From: Biscogniauxia marginata
Taxonomy: Eukaryota; Ascomycota; Sordariomycetes; Xylariales; Xylariaceae
Reading direction: 5' to 3'
Assembly (NCBI GenBank): GCA_022695795.1
Contig: MU404137.1
Span: 62,001 to 126,000, forward strand
DNA: 64,000 nt
In this document: positions 11,152 through 21,255 of the stretch, in pieces
How positions within the stretch are numbered: the first letter of the stretch is position 1
Layout: each line of letters starts with the position of its first letter
Program-made: the position numbers and the translations under genes
The notes under the pieces: generated by a model
Database searches by the model: none
What the model was told of the DNA's origin: nothing
The model's input: only the letters and a program-made list of their open reading frames with translations

Positions 11152-11882
11152 CAAGTAGGTACCTACCTAGACATAAATGGTAATATTACAAGCACTCCTA
11201 GGACTAGGCTGTAGTTCGGTAAGCCATGCGGGGTGACTAAGGAGCCTTGCGAATGTACTTCTCTTGCAGCTTGATGGAATGAAACGAGTGGCTACCTGTT
11301 TGGATGTCATGTGGCAGGAGCCTCGCAGATGATGTTAACATTGCCCTGATCTACTATCGTAGCTCTCACCGGTAGGAGGCTTGCGGTGACCAGAATAAAT
11401 TGTGATACTGGAATAGTCGGCAAATAGAGAAGCTATCTGGATGTAAAACGACCCTCCATGAATGTACCTTTGGTTCTGGTTCTGGTTCTCGTTTTAGTTC
11501 TTGGCGCAACAACCACTTTATTGCCTATCAGAAGGGTGCCTACCAATCGTGACGTTGTGGCTTGCTAATTATTTGTGCATAATATTCTGTCTCTCGATCC
11601 GACGTCTAATAGCATTCAAGCCATGTAGAGCCTGCCTACATGTAGCATACGCCTCTCAAGAGAGACCAGGGGTTGAGAACCAACAGATTCTACTTGCATA
11701 ACCCCCATGTAGCCTGTAGTAAGTAGGATTGGTCCTTCAGCACTCGAGTTGATACCCAATCTAGGACGCGAGGTTGCAGTGAGGTTGCAACGAGGTGCAT
11801 TTTCCGAACCCGGAGGCCGACTTAACGAATAAAGGCCGGTGACAAAACCTTCCAAAGCAGCCTGACAACCTGACAGCCTGAC

Positions 11883-11920
11883 GACAAAATCTGGCGACAA
11901 AATCTGGGACAAAATCTTGC
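11883..11920. repeat. Three tandem GACAAAATCTGG motifs
   Basis: Two perfect 12-mers (11883-11894 and 11896-11907) are followed directly by a third, diverging copy (11908-11920). About 260 bases upstream of the Clr5-ankyrin start codon. Confidence 0.75.
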
Positions 11921-12048
11921 AGGCGGTAGGCAAATAAGAAGGCAACCATGTGGTCCGCGTACCTGTTTAATTTCTTCTATAGTCTAATGTCTCTCCCCTA
12001 ACTGTTACTACAAAAGACCTCGAACCCTATTACTGAAATCGAACACAG

Positions 12049-12081
12049 CACACACACACACACACTATCTCTCTCTCTCTC
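12049..12081. repeat. CA and TC dinucleotide microsatellites in a promoter
   Basis: A CA run (about 12049-12065) followed by a TC run (about 12067-12081), 95-125 bases before the start codon of the Clr5-ankyrin gene. It lies in the promoter or 5' leader. Confidence 0.8.
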
Positions 12082-12175
12082 CCCCTTCCTTATTCTCTTC
12101 TATTCTCTTCTATTCAGATATTTTGAGACTATCTCTTGTATATCACGTGGAGTCTTACATCGACACTCCGCGGCC

Positions 12176-15100
12176 ATGGCGGCACCGGCGGCGAGTTCAA
12201 TGGAATCCGACAGTGAATGGGCTCGTCACAGAGAGAAAATCTTAGACTCATACTTGACTAAACGCCTCACTCTTAAGGAATTGGCTGAAAGGATGAGAAA
12301 AGATCACGGATTTATCGCAAGGTAATTTCAATATCCTAGACTCCTCCTCTAATCGACACAATGCTAAACAAAGCTTTAAGCACATCGCAATTTGAAGCAC
12401 AACTGCAAGCATGGCAAGCCCGCAAGAACTTGAAAGCCCACGAGTGGAAACCAGTCCTAGACAGACTTGACAGTCTTCCTCGTGAAATAAAGAGCCGAGT
12501 AATCATATCTGGCCGTCCCATTTCCAAGGAGAGTCTCCTTCGGGCTCGTCGATACTGCAAGAGCAAGTATAGACATTCAAGAAATCCCCACTCGCAAGAA
12601 ATCCCCAACAATAACCTTGGACCAACAACCATTGTTGAGCAGGTCTCTATTGAGACTCAGGATTTGAACGGAACATGGAGTCGGCTTGATCTTAGTTCTA
12701 ACAATTCTCTTGGCGCTCTCGGAATTCATAAACCAGTGCTATCTCCCGGGTTTCAGGACGCCTCACAACCAAGTCCTAGAGAACACATTGGTCTTGAGGC
12801 TCGGCAAGATAGTGGAAGCACATCGCCTGCACATGCTAGCCTTGACCCTAAATCCTCTAATTTCAAGCAAAAGTCTAGTCACCCGGCCAATCTACCGACA
12901 TTATGTATTATGCTCTACCATCCATCATTTTGGCTCGAGGACCTCCCTTCTAGGACTATCTGGGACGTGACGTTGTTGCATCTTACCCGGCAATCATCTC
13001 ACGTCAACCTTACAAGCACATCGTACTCACATGACATGTCCAAAACGGCCATTACTGAAATCGCTGAAGCCATGAAAAGTTCGCCGTGGTTTGAGGATTT
13101 TCTAAGCCTCCCTGGTCTGATGAGTCTGCTCCCCGGCCAAGACTTTCGAGCGGAGTACGAGCAGAGTCGAGGACCCTTATCGATGCCAAATGTTTTGGAA
13201 ACAAATCTCGTTCGACTCCTCATGTATACCTTGGTAAACGGATACGTCGGTCCGGAGAACATTCCTGCGGAAAGCCTGGCCAAACTTTTTGCTCGTTCTC
13301 AAAGTGTCAACTCGCTGTGGTCGCAGCTGCTCCATGCTGGCTCAAAACATGCGGTCAGATCGTTGGTACAGAATGTTTTCCAAGCTGCTATCCAGTGCAA
13401 CGAGAGCTTAACCGTTGCTCGAATCCTTGAAATGGGACTTGCTCATGTCAACGACACCGTATGTTTTCTCCAAGCGTTCAAATACACGCCAATTGAGCTT
13501 GCGGCAAAGTTTGGACATGTTGAAACGATGAAAGCCCTCATACACGCTGGGGCTGATATAAACAAAACCAACGACAGGGAATATTCCATAAAAGGCGGGG
13601 CATTAGGCAAACTAATTTATTACCTACAACAACACAGCAACGAGAGCAGACCGGATCTTGTCGAATTTGCGAAGCAACTTTTGAGTTTGGGCGCTATAGT
13701 TCCGCTCAATGGGATCATGTGCCTCGAAACGTCAAAATTGGATAACAGTCTACTTTATTCATTAATATCAAGCATTTCGCCATCGCAACATTCATATTTT
13801 CTTGACAACTGTCTCTTTGGGACGCCAGTTGTCCTGGCGCTCGAAGATGAGGGTGCTGCTGTATTTATCGCGCGACTTCTTGAGAATTGTGCAGCAGAGC
13901 ACTCGAATCGATGATATGCTCATTTCAGCATTCAAGAAGGGTCGTTATCATGTTGTCCGATCATTACTTCCACACGCCAGTTCGTCTTCTGATCTGAGCA
14001 ATCGTGCCCTCTGTGCTGCTATTCAGTGTGGCAACGACGATCTTATCAGCTTCATCATGGCGAAAAGGCCAAATGTCAACCCGCCTGCTTACAGTATCTC
14101 TGCGGCCAGAGAAGACACCACTCCACTTGCTGAAGCAATCAAAGCAAAAAATCAATTGCTTATAAATGCCTTCGAACAAGTAGGGGTTCTCCGATCTCTA
14201 CACAGAGGCAGACGATTCCAAGCTGCAGTAGCCGCAGCCGTCGAAGTTGGAGATCTGAGCTTTGCGACCAAGCTCCTGGAGTGTTATCCAGAGCTGGATT
14301 TCCAAGGATTCCAAGACTCGTTATCTGTTGTGCATCCAGTTCGGGCCAATGATGAGCGGTTGTTAACATCACTGTTAGAAAGGGATGCTATTAATGTATC
14401 GAGTCAAAATCTTCTGGGGGTCGCGATTAGTCAGAAGAACGAAGGCATGGTGCGCTTTATGTTAAAAGCAGGCGCCGTGGCCAGTAACAGTGAAAACATG
14501 GAAACTCTGGGGAAAGCACTGGAGTGGGGGGACAAGTCCATCATTACTGACCTTTTGACTACTTTTCACTGTCCCAGCCGCTTCAAGACCCAACTGTGTT
14601 GCCAAGGTTCAATTAACACAGATTATGGGAAATTTGATCATTCTTCGAAGACCAAGCTCGGATTTTAAGAAATATACTGGGGAACGCAGCTACGTCGGAA
14701 TTGGTTCTCAACTCCAAATTGGCTACTCGACAGTTTCTGACCGACTGCCTCTTGATCACTACACAGGACGAAGACTATGAGACGATGCAATGTTTGCTCC
14801 GCGCCGGAGCAGATGCCTCTAATGAATATTTGCTCGAGTTCGCAGCAGAATGGCACCCAAAGATGCTACCAATTCTTCTGGAAACCCTCGAACGACCGAA
14901 GGCTATTGTGACGAAGGGAATGAGATCCGGAATCCTCAGAGCAGCAATTAGGGGAGGTCCAAGTGCTCTTGGAAATGTGAAAACCATCTTGAACTCCCGG
15001 ACATTCGACAAATCCGACATATCTGACACCGGAGATCTTTTCTCTCACGTGACACCGCTAGGGGAAGCGATAGCACTCAACAAAATGCACCCTGACCTCA

Positions 15101-15786
15101 GCTGTGAGATATTATCGCTGCTTCTCGATGCTGGAGGCGACCCTAATAGCATTGTAACGTGGCTTTTAGGGCCAGGTGGACGTAGGGTCAACCAGACTGC
15201 ACTCCTCGCGGCCATCGAGACCGAAAGCAAAGGAATTATCAATCTTTTGATCCAACATGGCGCTCGTATAAATGCCGAAATACCCTATTTAGTTAGACGC
15301 ACACCATTGCAAAAGGCCGCGGAAATTGGAAGTCTCGATATCACTCGGCTACTCCTCGAGCATGGCGCCGATGTCAACGCCGAGCCATCCTTCTTCTACG
15401 GCGGTACGGCACTTCAGTTCGCCGCAATCTCGGGTAATTGCAACATCGCCGCTGAGCTCTTGACCCATGGAGCGTCGTTATACATGGCCCCCTCAAAGAT
15501 CGGAGGTCGATTTCCCTTGGAGGGAGCAGCAGAACACGATCGTCTCGACATGGTCGAATTTCTTTGGAGGGCGAACCAGGAGACCGTGATCTTAGAGGAC
15601 ATAGAGACGGGGTTCGAGGAGAAGCATTGCCGGAAAGCAATGAGGCTTGCTGAGAAGAATGGCCATATGGCTTGTAGGGACCTGGTCGCGGAACTGTCCG
15701 GATTGCCCATTATAGCCGATCAGGTGCCGCCGGCGGTCTCTCCTATCTACATAGACTGGCCTCCCCAACATCTGTCTACTACATAA
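12176..15786 (+). CDS. Clr5-domain ankyrin-repeat protein, frame broken twice
   Basis: The first exon (12176-12321) encodes the start of a fungal Clr5 domain (EWARHREKILDSYL, LTLKELAERM, KDHGF). A 59-nt intron (12322-12380) restores the rest (STSQFEAQLQAW) in frame. From about 13480 ankyrin helices follow: YTPIELAAKFGHVETMKALI; later TPLQKAAEIGSLDITRLLLE, HGADVNAEP, TALQFAAISGNCNIAAELL. The reading frame changes near 13850-13930 (frame 1 to 2) and near 14600-14650 (frame 2 to 1). The first change has no good intron: 13853-13928 would fit the frame but has a weak GTGCTG donor, while repeat continuity argues for a 1-nt indel. The second could be a 44-nt intron (14607-14650) or an indel. It is either a multi-exon gene, a sequencing error, or a pseudogene. 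Clr5-ankyrin proteins are common in Pezizomycotina and mostly uncharacterised. Confidence 0.65.
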
Positions 15787-17337
15787 ACCCCAGTACATGA
15801 GTCAGGTGGAGCATCATTTTATTCATCTGGCGGCTCACTATCTCTCGTTCTCTAAGCTTTCGGGTCTACGGAAATGGGATTTCCTAACTGTTTAAGCAAG
15901 GCGTTTCAGTAGTTTAATTTTCATTCACATTATTTATTCTGAGACAAAATCCGCGGCTGCAGATGTAGGGTCGAATTTTCACTTGAAAGCTGTAAGGAGT
16001 CTTCCGCATTAAATCGATTCTAAGACTAGACTTTGTCATCATTCGCTGCTGTGGCATAGATATGTTTGGCTACGAAAATGCCCTAAACGTAGTAACTACA
16101 GGTAAGTATATGGGGAAAAGAAAAGAAGAGATTTGAAATAAAGGGAAGGAATAGGGAAAACAGAATAAGAAAGAGACAATTCAAGCAAGGCTTACCAAGA
16201 GAACATGTTCAGAAACTTTGCTGTCGAGAAAATCCTCGCTTGTGGAAGTGTTAACTCGATAGAAAAACGAAACCAGTACCTAAAAGGGCTTCAAAGGAGT
16301 CTAGATTAAGAAACCCAAACAAATTTTCTAAGGTTAAATTCATACACTATCTAGTATATTAGAATTGCAAACCGGATAATAAGCATGCCTCGGTCGCGTT
16401 CAAGCTGATAGGCAAGGCTTAATCCTCAAATCACACGGCCACTCAGCTGCCAGGAATGTAGGTAAGCCTTAATGCAACATATCGACGAAAACCGAGATGC
16501 CGAGCTGACCCGGTCTGAGTTCTTCACCCCAATATAGTTAATCTCACATTTGAACTACCTACCTTCATGTAACGTGAGCCGTTCAGCCGTGTGAACCCTA
16601 GTATACCTAGGCCCGCCCGGCACCTTCGGCACAGTCTCCATGTCGCTGCTCAAATATATTACGACGAGGCGTTCACGACCTGCAGGTCAGGTAACCAGTG
16701 ACGCTACGGGGGTCCCGTGCGAGCGAACCTATATCACCTGTGACGAAGACCCGCCTCGCGTCGGGCCTGCGTCGGGGATAGGGCGCCATCGAAAGTGTGT
16801 ATCCGCATTGGTATGTAGAGTCGAACTAGTCCGGCCTGAGCTCACCGCGAGAACCTCACCCGGCGCATTTCCGGGCGCCTAGGTGGATAGGACCCCTGTG
16901 ATGGATGCGAACGTTTTCCGACGGCTTGGGGTCCGCCTGCTTACGGAGGCCTGGCTCGTGTCACTCGAGTTGGGTCCGAGCGAGCGAAAAGATAAGGAAA
17001 CAGAGGGGGGATCGAGGGGCTAGAAGCCATCGACATCGCCGCCATCTAGCTAACTAGCCCTGGCTAAGAATCACGAGGCAAGATGACGAAATCGTTATGA
17101 AAGAGGCCCGAGAGGGTCTGACGAGCGAAATGTCTGTAATTTACCATGATGCTCGGAAAATCAGGGGAGAGTGTGATGTGGGCAACCACTTACGAGATCT
17201 AGTAGTAAAATACGTGGCGAGACGGAATAATTCACACATTGCAGTTATGTAACGATGTCAGACAAAGAACCTCGATACTGGATTAGGGTTCAACCTGGGC
17301 CTCCATCGCCCCCTGTCTAGTCGAACTCAACCCAGGT

Positions 17338-17374
17338 AAAGGTTTGAGCCATTCGGGTGGTTGTTCAAACCTTT
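17338..17374. repeat. 10-bp perfect inverted repeat in oxalate decarboxylase promoter
   Basis: AAAGGTTTGA (17338-17347) and its exact reverse complement TCAAACCTTT (17365-17374) are separated by 17 bases, about 200 bases before the start codon. A CCTGGG/CCCAGG pair flanks the left arm (near 17294 and 17330). It could be a dimeric regulator site or a chance hairpin. Confidence 0.5.
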
Positions 17375-17425
17375 CCCAATAAGAAGGAAGGTTTCCTCGC
17401 ATCATCATGCTTCCTAACCTATACC

Positions 17426-17431
17426 TATAAA
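17426..17431 (+). promoter_or_regulatory. TATA-like box of the oxalate decarboxylase gene
   Basis: TATAAA in the context CCTATAAAGCG, 139 bases upstream of the ATG at 17570. The position fits a core promoter with a leader of about 100 bases. Judged by sequence and spacing only. Confidence 0.5.
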
Positions 17432-17569
17432 GCGCCAGCCTCTCCTGAGCTTTAATACCAAGACTTGATCCATCCAGCGTTGCCATCTATCATCGAGCTA
17501 CTTCTAAGGTAGCTTATATCTTCTCGAGCGAGATAAAAAAAATCAGGATAGAGAAGGGAGCCGAAAAGT

Positions 17570-19447
17570 ATGCTCTCTTCAAGGAGCCTTTTCCTGGCCG
17601 GGCTTTTCGCGCCCTTAGCCCTTGGTTTACCCGCACCTCAGTAAGTACGAGCGACTAAACAGAGGTTCCAACCCAGCGCCTCTGTGTCCTATCTTTGCTA
17701 CCTTGGTCGCTGATGCGAACACCCCAAGGATGTCATACGAGGAGAACACGGGAGATGTCGGAGGTGTCCACCCTCCCATCCCGACCGTATCCGTAGCCGC
17801 GGGCGACCTCCGCGGGTCCACCAGCCTGCAAGGCGGCATCGCCCCGCGCCCGCCCGTGTCGGGCGGCGACTCGGCCGTGGTTCCGGACCCGGAGCTCGTG
17901 CCGGGCCAGGAGGCCGACGGCGACCTGGGGCTGTACCTGGACTTCAACGGGGCGACGTACCCGAACGGGCCGCAGCCGATCCGGGGCGACCACGGCGGCA
18001 CCGACCCGGGCCCCCGCACCTACGAGTACGAGAAGCTCAACCCGGACCTGTACGCGCCGCCCGCGACCGACCAGGGCGACGTGCCCAACGCCATGTGGCC
18101 CCTCGGCCTGAGCCACAACAAGCCCGGCTCCGGGGAGGAGTCGGGCTGGGCGCGCCAGCAGAACATCGATGTCCTCCCCGTCGCCAAGGACATGGCCGGC
18201 GTCGATATGCGGTTGTCGCCGCACGCGTACCGCGAGCTGCACTGGCATACCTCGGCTGAGTGGTCAGTAGTAACCACTCTCCCCCCCCCCTTTAACCCTT
18301 CCCCAGATGACGATGAAAAAAAAAATTGAAAAAGTTTTAACTCTGAATTTTATGTATAATGCTGACGTACCTCTCGCTCACCCTCAGGGCGCTGATCCTG
18401 AAGGGCTCGGTGCGCGTGGCGGCGGTGAACGAGGACGGGGCCACGTTCGTCGACGACGTGACGGCGGGCGACGTGTGGTTCTTCCCGCAGGGGGTGCCGC
18501 ACAGCCTGCAGGCGCTCGACGAGGGGGCCGAGTTCCTGCTCGTCTTCGACAGCGGCGCCTTCTCCGAGGAGGAGACTTTCCTCGCGACCGAGATGCTGAT
18601 GCGCACCCCCGTCTCCGTCTGGGCCAAGGACCTCCAGGTCGACGTCGACGCCATCGCCGACGATATCCCCGACGCGGAGAAATACGTAAGTGGAAACACA
18701 CGCGCGTACATTTATTTACATGTATTACCTATTCATCCGTGTATTCCAATTTTTTTTTTTCTTTATACTTTCATCTTTGTTCTTCGTGGGCTTTCGGGGA
18801 CGGGGCACCGTCTCTGTCTGTTGACTGACTAACTAACTGGCCCCCCGCAGATCTTCAACGGCACGCCCGCGCCCGCCAACATCTCGGAGCAGAACACCAC
18901 GTCCTCCGCGGGCGCCCTCTGGGGCGCGACGGGGTACACGTACCACTGGTCGCAGCAGGCGCCGCACACGACGCCGGGCGGGTCGGTCAAGATCCTGGAC
19001 CCGGCGACGTTCCCGGTGGCGAGCACGTTCTCGGCGGCGCTGGTGGTGCTGCAGCCGGGCGCGATGCGCGAGGTGCACTGGCACACGCAGAGCGACGAGT
19101 GGTCGTACTTCCTCGAGGGCTCGGCGCGCATCACGGTCTTCTCGGCGCCGTCGTCGTCGCGCACGTTCGACTTCACCGCCGGCGGCGTGGGCTACATCGA
19201 GAAGTCGGCCGGCCACTACGTCGAGAACACGGGCGACGTCGACGCCGTCTTCCTCGAGGTCCTGCTCGCGGACCGCTTCTCCGACGTGAGCGCCGCCCAG
19301 TGGCTCGCGCTGACGCCGCGGCAGGTCGTCAAGGACACCCTCGGCCTCAGCGACGCCGTGCTCGATGGCATCCCCAGGGACAAGACTCTGCTCAAGCCCG
19401 GGAACCCGAATATGACGGCGGTGGCGAGCGGAGGCCACACCGTTTAG
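17570..19447 (+). CDS. Secreted bicupin oxalate decarboxylase
   Basis: Mn-dependent conversion of oxalate to formate and CO2. Exons 17570-17640, 17729-18262, 18388-18685 and 18851-19447 give 499 residues; every join keeps the cupin fold in frame. The first exon encodes a signal peptide (MLSSRSLFLAGLFAPLALG), so the enzyme is extracellular or wall-bound. Cupin 1 has the metal ligands His195, His197, Glu201 and His240 (HWHTSAEW, GVPHSL). Cupin 2 has His377, His379, Glu384 and His423 (HWHTQSDEW, AGHYVENTGD). The flexible lid, SENST in the Bacillus enzyme, reads SEEET at residues 261-265; the proton-donor Glu is kept (Glu262), which favours decarboxylase over oxidase activity. The coding exons are far richer in GC than the introns. 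Such enzymes remove oxalate made by the fungus or present in plant tissue. The first intron acceptor (17728) is the least certain boundary. Confidence 0.92.
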
Positions 19448-19831
19448 TGCGCGTGCTGGGTATGGATGGATAACGGATGAGAGCCACAACTTTGCGAGCA
19501 AGCACTTATGCGGAAGACAATGATATGTGTTAAATTGAATAGCATGGTGTTTGGTTATTCGGAGGTTAATGCGTTAGTATCGTTCATTCAAGAAGCAGGC
19601 TGTGAATTTACGGAGGAGTAAATAGATAGATAGATAGATATGTGCGGTCCTATTAGTGTTCCATTGCTTGGGTAGCTAGTAACATTCCTGACCTCTTAAC
19701 TCATCACGATACTGATACAAAGTTGATTTGCATGGTTATCATGAACTTAAGCCGGCTTGGAGGTCTCACCAGCCGAAGAAATGTCCGACTAGGTAGATGA
19801 GCACCAAACCCAAATATTCGGCAGCCGCCTC
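19448..19831. other. Intergenic, convergent 3' flanks
   Basis: Short AT-rich spacer between the oxalate decarboxylase and the DUF7704-like gene, with a small GATA run near 19624-19640. No gene seen. Confidence 0.6.
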
Positions 19832-20374
19832 TCAACCTTTGATCTCGCCAAACAGCCCAGCCAGGGTCGCGAACTTAATCGCCAGCGTATAAAGAGGATA
19901 CCTCGCCAGGCCCCAGACGTCGGCAGACCACTCACTCGTGTTGAGCACGCCAGCCCAGCCGTGGGGGTTATTCTGGGCGATCGTCGAGAACAGGCCGGCC
20001 CAGTGCGTCAAGTCGGCCAAGATCAGGATGCCGATGTGCAGTTGCAGGAGGCGCTTGTTGGGCGGCGAGACGAGCAGGACAGCGAGGCCGTACAGCATCA
20101 TGTTGAACAGGTACCCCACGGACAGCGAGGGGACAGCGAGGGCGGGAACGGGCAACGGCCCGTTGCTTGACGAGGCCGAGAGCCCGGAGATGAAGTGAGA
20201 AGTAGCATACTGCTTAGTCATGCCGTATGTTCTGTTGGGAGGGTCAGCTTGCCGCCGGCATGGAGATCCAGAAGGGACTGGGCGAGGGAGGGGAGCGTAC
20301 ATTAAAACCGGCTCGATATAGAGGAAAAAGATACGAGGGATGGTCGGGAGCAGAGATGCTGTCGTGGGCGCCAT
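19832..20374 (-). CDS. Small multi-span membrane protein, DUF7704-like
   Basis: Exons are complement(20301-20374) and complement(19832-20231), giving 157 residues. The 69-nt intron is in frame, so an unspliced reading exists, but it has a GTACGC donor, a CTGAC branch site and a CAACAG acceptor, and its removal takes out a basic, proline-rich stretch that breaks the fold. The protein starts with PRIFFLYIEPVL and has hydrophobic segments at LSVGYLFNMMLYGLAVLLV, LLQLHIGILILADLTHWAGL and LYTLAIKFATLAGLFG. This four-helix layout with an N-terminal PRIFF/IEP motif recalls the fungal DUF7704 family of unknown function. Localisation is presumably ER or another internal membrane. Family assignment is from memory of the pattern and moderately sure. 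Confidence 0.65.
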   Translation of the reverse strand: MAPTTASLLPTIPRIFFLYIEPVLMYAPLPRPVPSGSPCRRQADPPNRTYGMTKQYATSHFISGLSASSSNGPLPVPALAVPSLSVGYLFNMMLYGLAVLLVSPPNKRLLQLHIGILILADLTHWAGLFSTIAQNNPHGWAGVLNTSEWSADVWGLARYPLYTLAIKFATLAGLFGEIKG

Positions 20375-21255
20375 ATTGACTGGTGGGAATTGAAGGGGGA
20401 GAAAATTTATCTAGTCTCAAGCTGCTGGTCGGATAGAACTCTTCGGATTAACCTAGAGTCTTTGATCTGTGTAGTGAGCTGATGATATTGGTCTACCTAG
20501 CTTGAGGGGCTTTCCTCAATAACCAAGTTCTTTGTAGGACGAGGAGGTGACGATACGAGCTTTATGGTAAAGCGTTGGGGTTGGAATTGGAATAGGAACG
20601 CGCCTTGCCTACATCAATTCCATCGACCATTTATATATACACCAAGGCAACCGGGTTAAATGCATGATCTATCCCCTTACACGCTATACACCTTTTATTA
20701 ACCATAGAGCCAGGCAGCAACCCCAGGTTGCCAATAATACACGAATGCGCCTGGGTGTTGTCCATGAACAGAAGTTCGTCAGCTACCACCACGCTAGTAA
20801 ACTCGCGCCACAGGCTTGCGTCTCGACCGAGGCCCGCGTTTTCCCTCGTTTTCCTATCACGATCGAGTCGCGCGATCAGGTGACCGTACTCCACTGATAA
20901 GTTCCCCGGACGGCGGACTGCCAAGATGCCCGAGGTGTGCGCTATGCCGAAACTTTTCGGAGCTGAATGCAACGACTTCCCAGCCGTCTGCTCAAGAGTT
21001 ATGCGGCTGTAAGGCACAGCTCTATTAAAAGAAGCGAGAGGCAACATGTAGGGAACTTTCGTCCCGTTAGGAATAAAGTACCCTCGAGTCCTTCGAGGAG
21101 TATTACACATACAATAGACTCTATACTAAATCCGGAGCAACACGTCTATAGCCCCTCTATGCCTCGTAGGTGCTAATCATAGACAGTCATTAAACCACCC
21201 TAAAGCTTACGTGCCTCGTTTCTAGCGCTAAGGTCGCGGCTGAGAATACATGAGA
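20375..21255. other. Intergenic region, no gene seen
   Basis: Upstream of the DUF7704-like gene and downstream of the asteroid-like gene. Frames at 20631-21176 overlap one another on both strands and carry no motif. Composition is balanced and no repeats stand out. Confidence 0.55.

Larger units (their letters stand above)
9458..12175. other. Gene-poor 2.7 kb between hydrolase and Clr5-ankyrin gene
   Basis: AT-rich from about 9500 to 10400. It holds one possible relic frame (10540-10719, minus), a cluster of the short motif GACAAAATCTGG in both orientations (11009-11151 and 11883-11920), TAGGTACCTA at 11156-11165, and CA and TC microsatellites (12049-12081) just upstream of the next gene. 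No full gene is supported. Confidence 0.55.
15787..17569. other. Intergenic region upstream of oxalate decarboxylase
   Basis: Begins with another GACAAAATCC motif (15943-15952). The part 16600-17050 is GC-rich and the rest balanced. An 80-codon frame at 16640-16882 has no recognisable feature. The last 300 bases carry an inverted repeat and a TATA-like box (separate entries) and serve as the oxalate decarboxylase promoter. Confidence 0.6.

Noticed and set aside
16640..16882. 80-codon GC-rich frame upstream of the oxalate decarboxylase
   Set aside because: No motif, no splice context, and composition explained by local GC content.
18833..19501. 222-codon minus-strand frame and similar frames at 17627-18711
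   Set aside because: Antisense shadows of the GC-rich oxalate decarboxylase exons.
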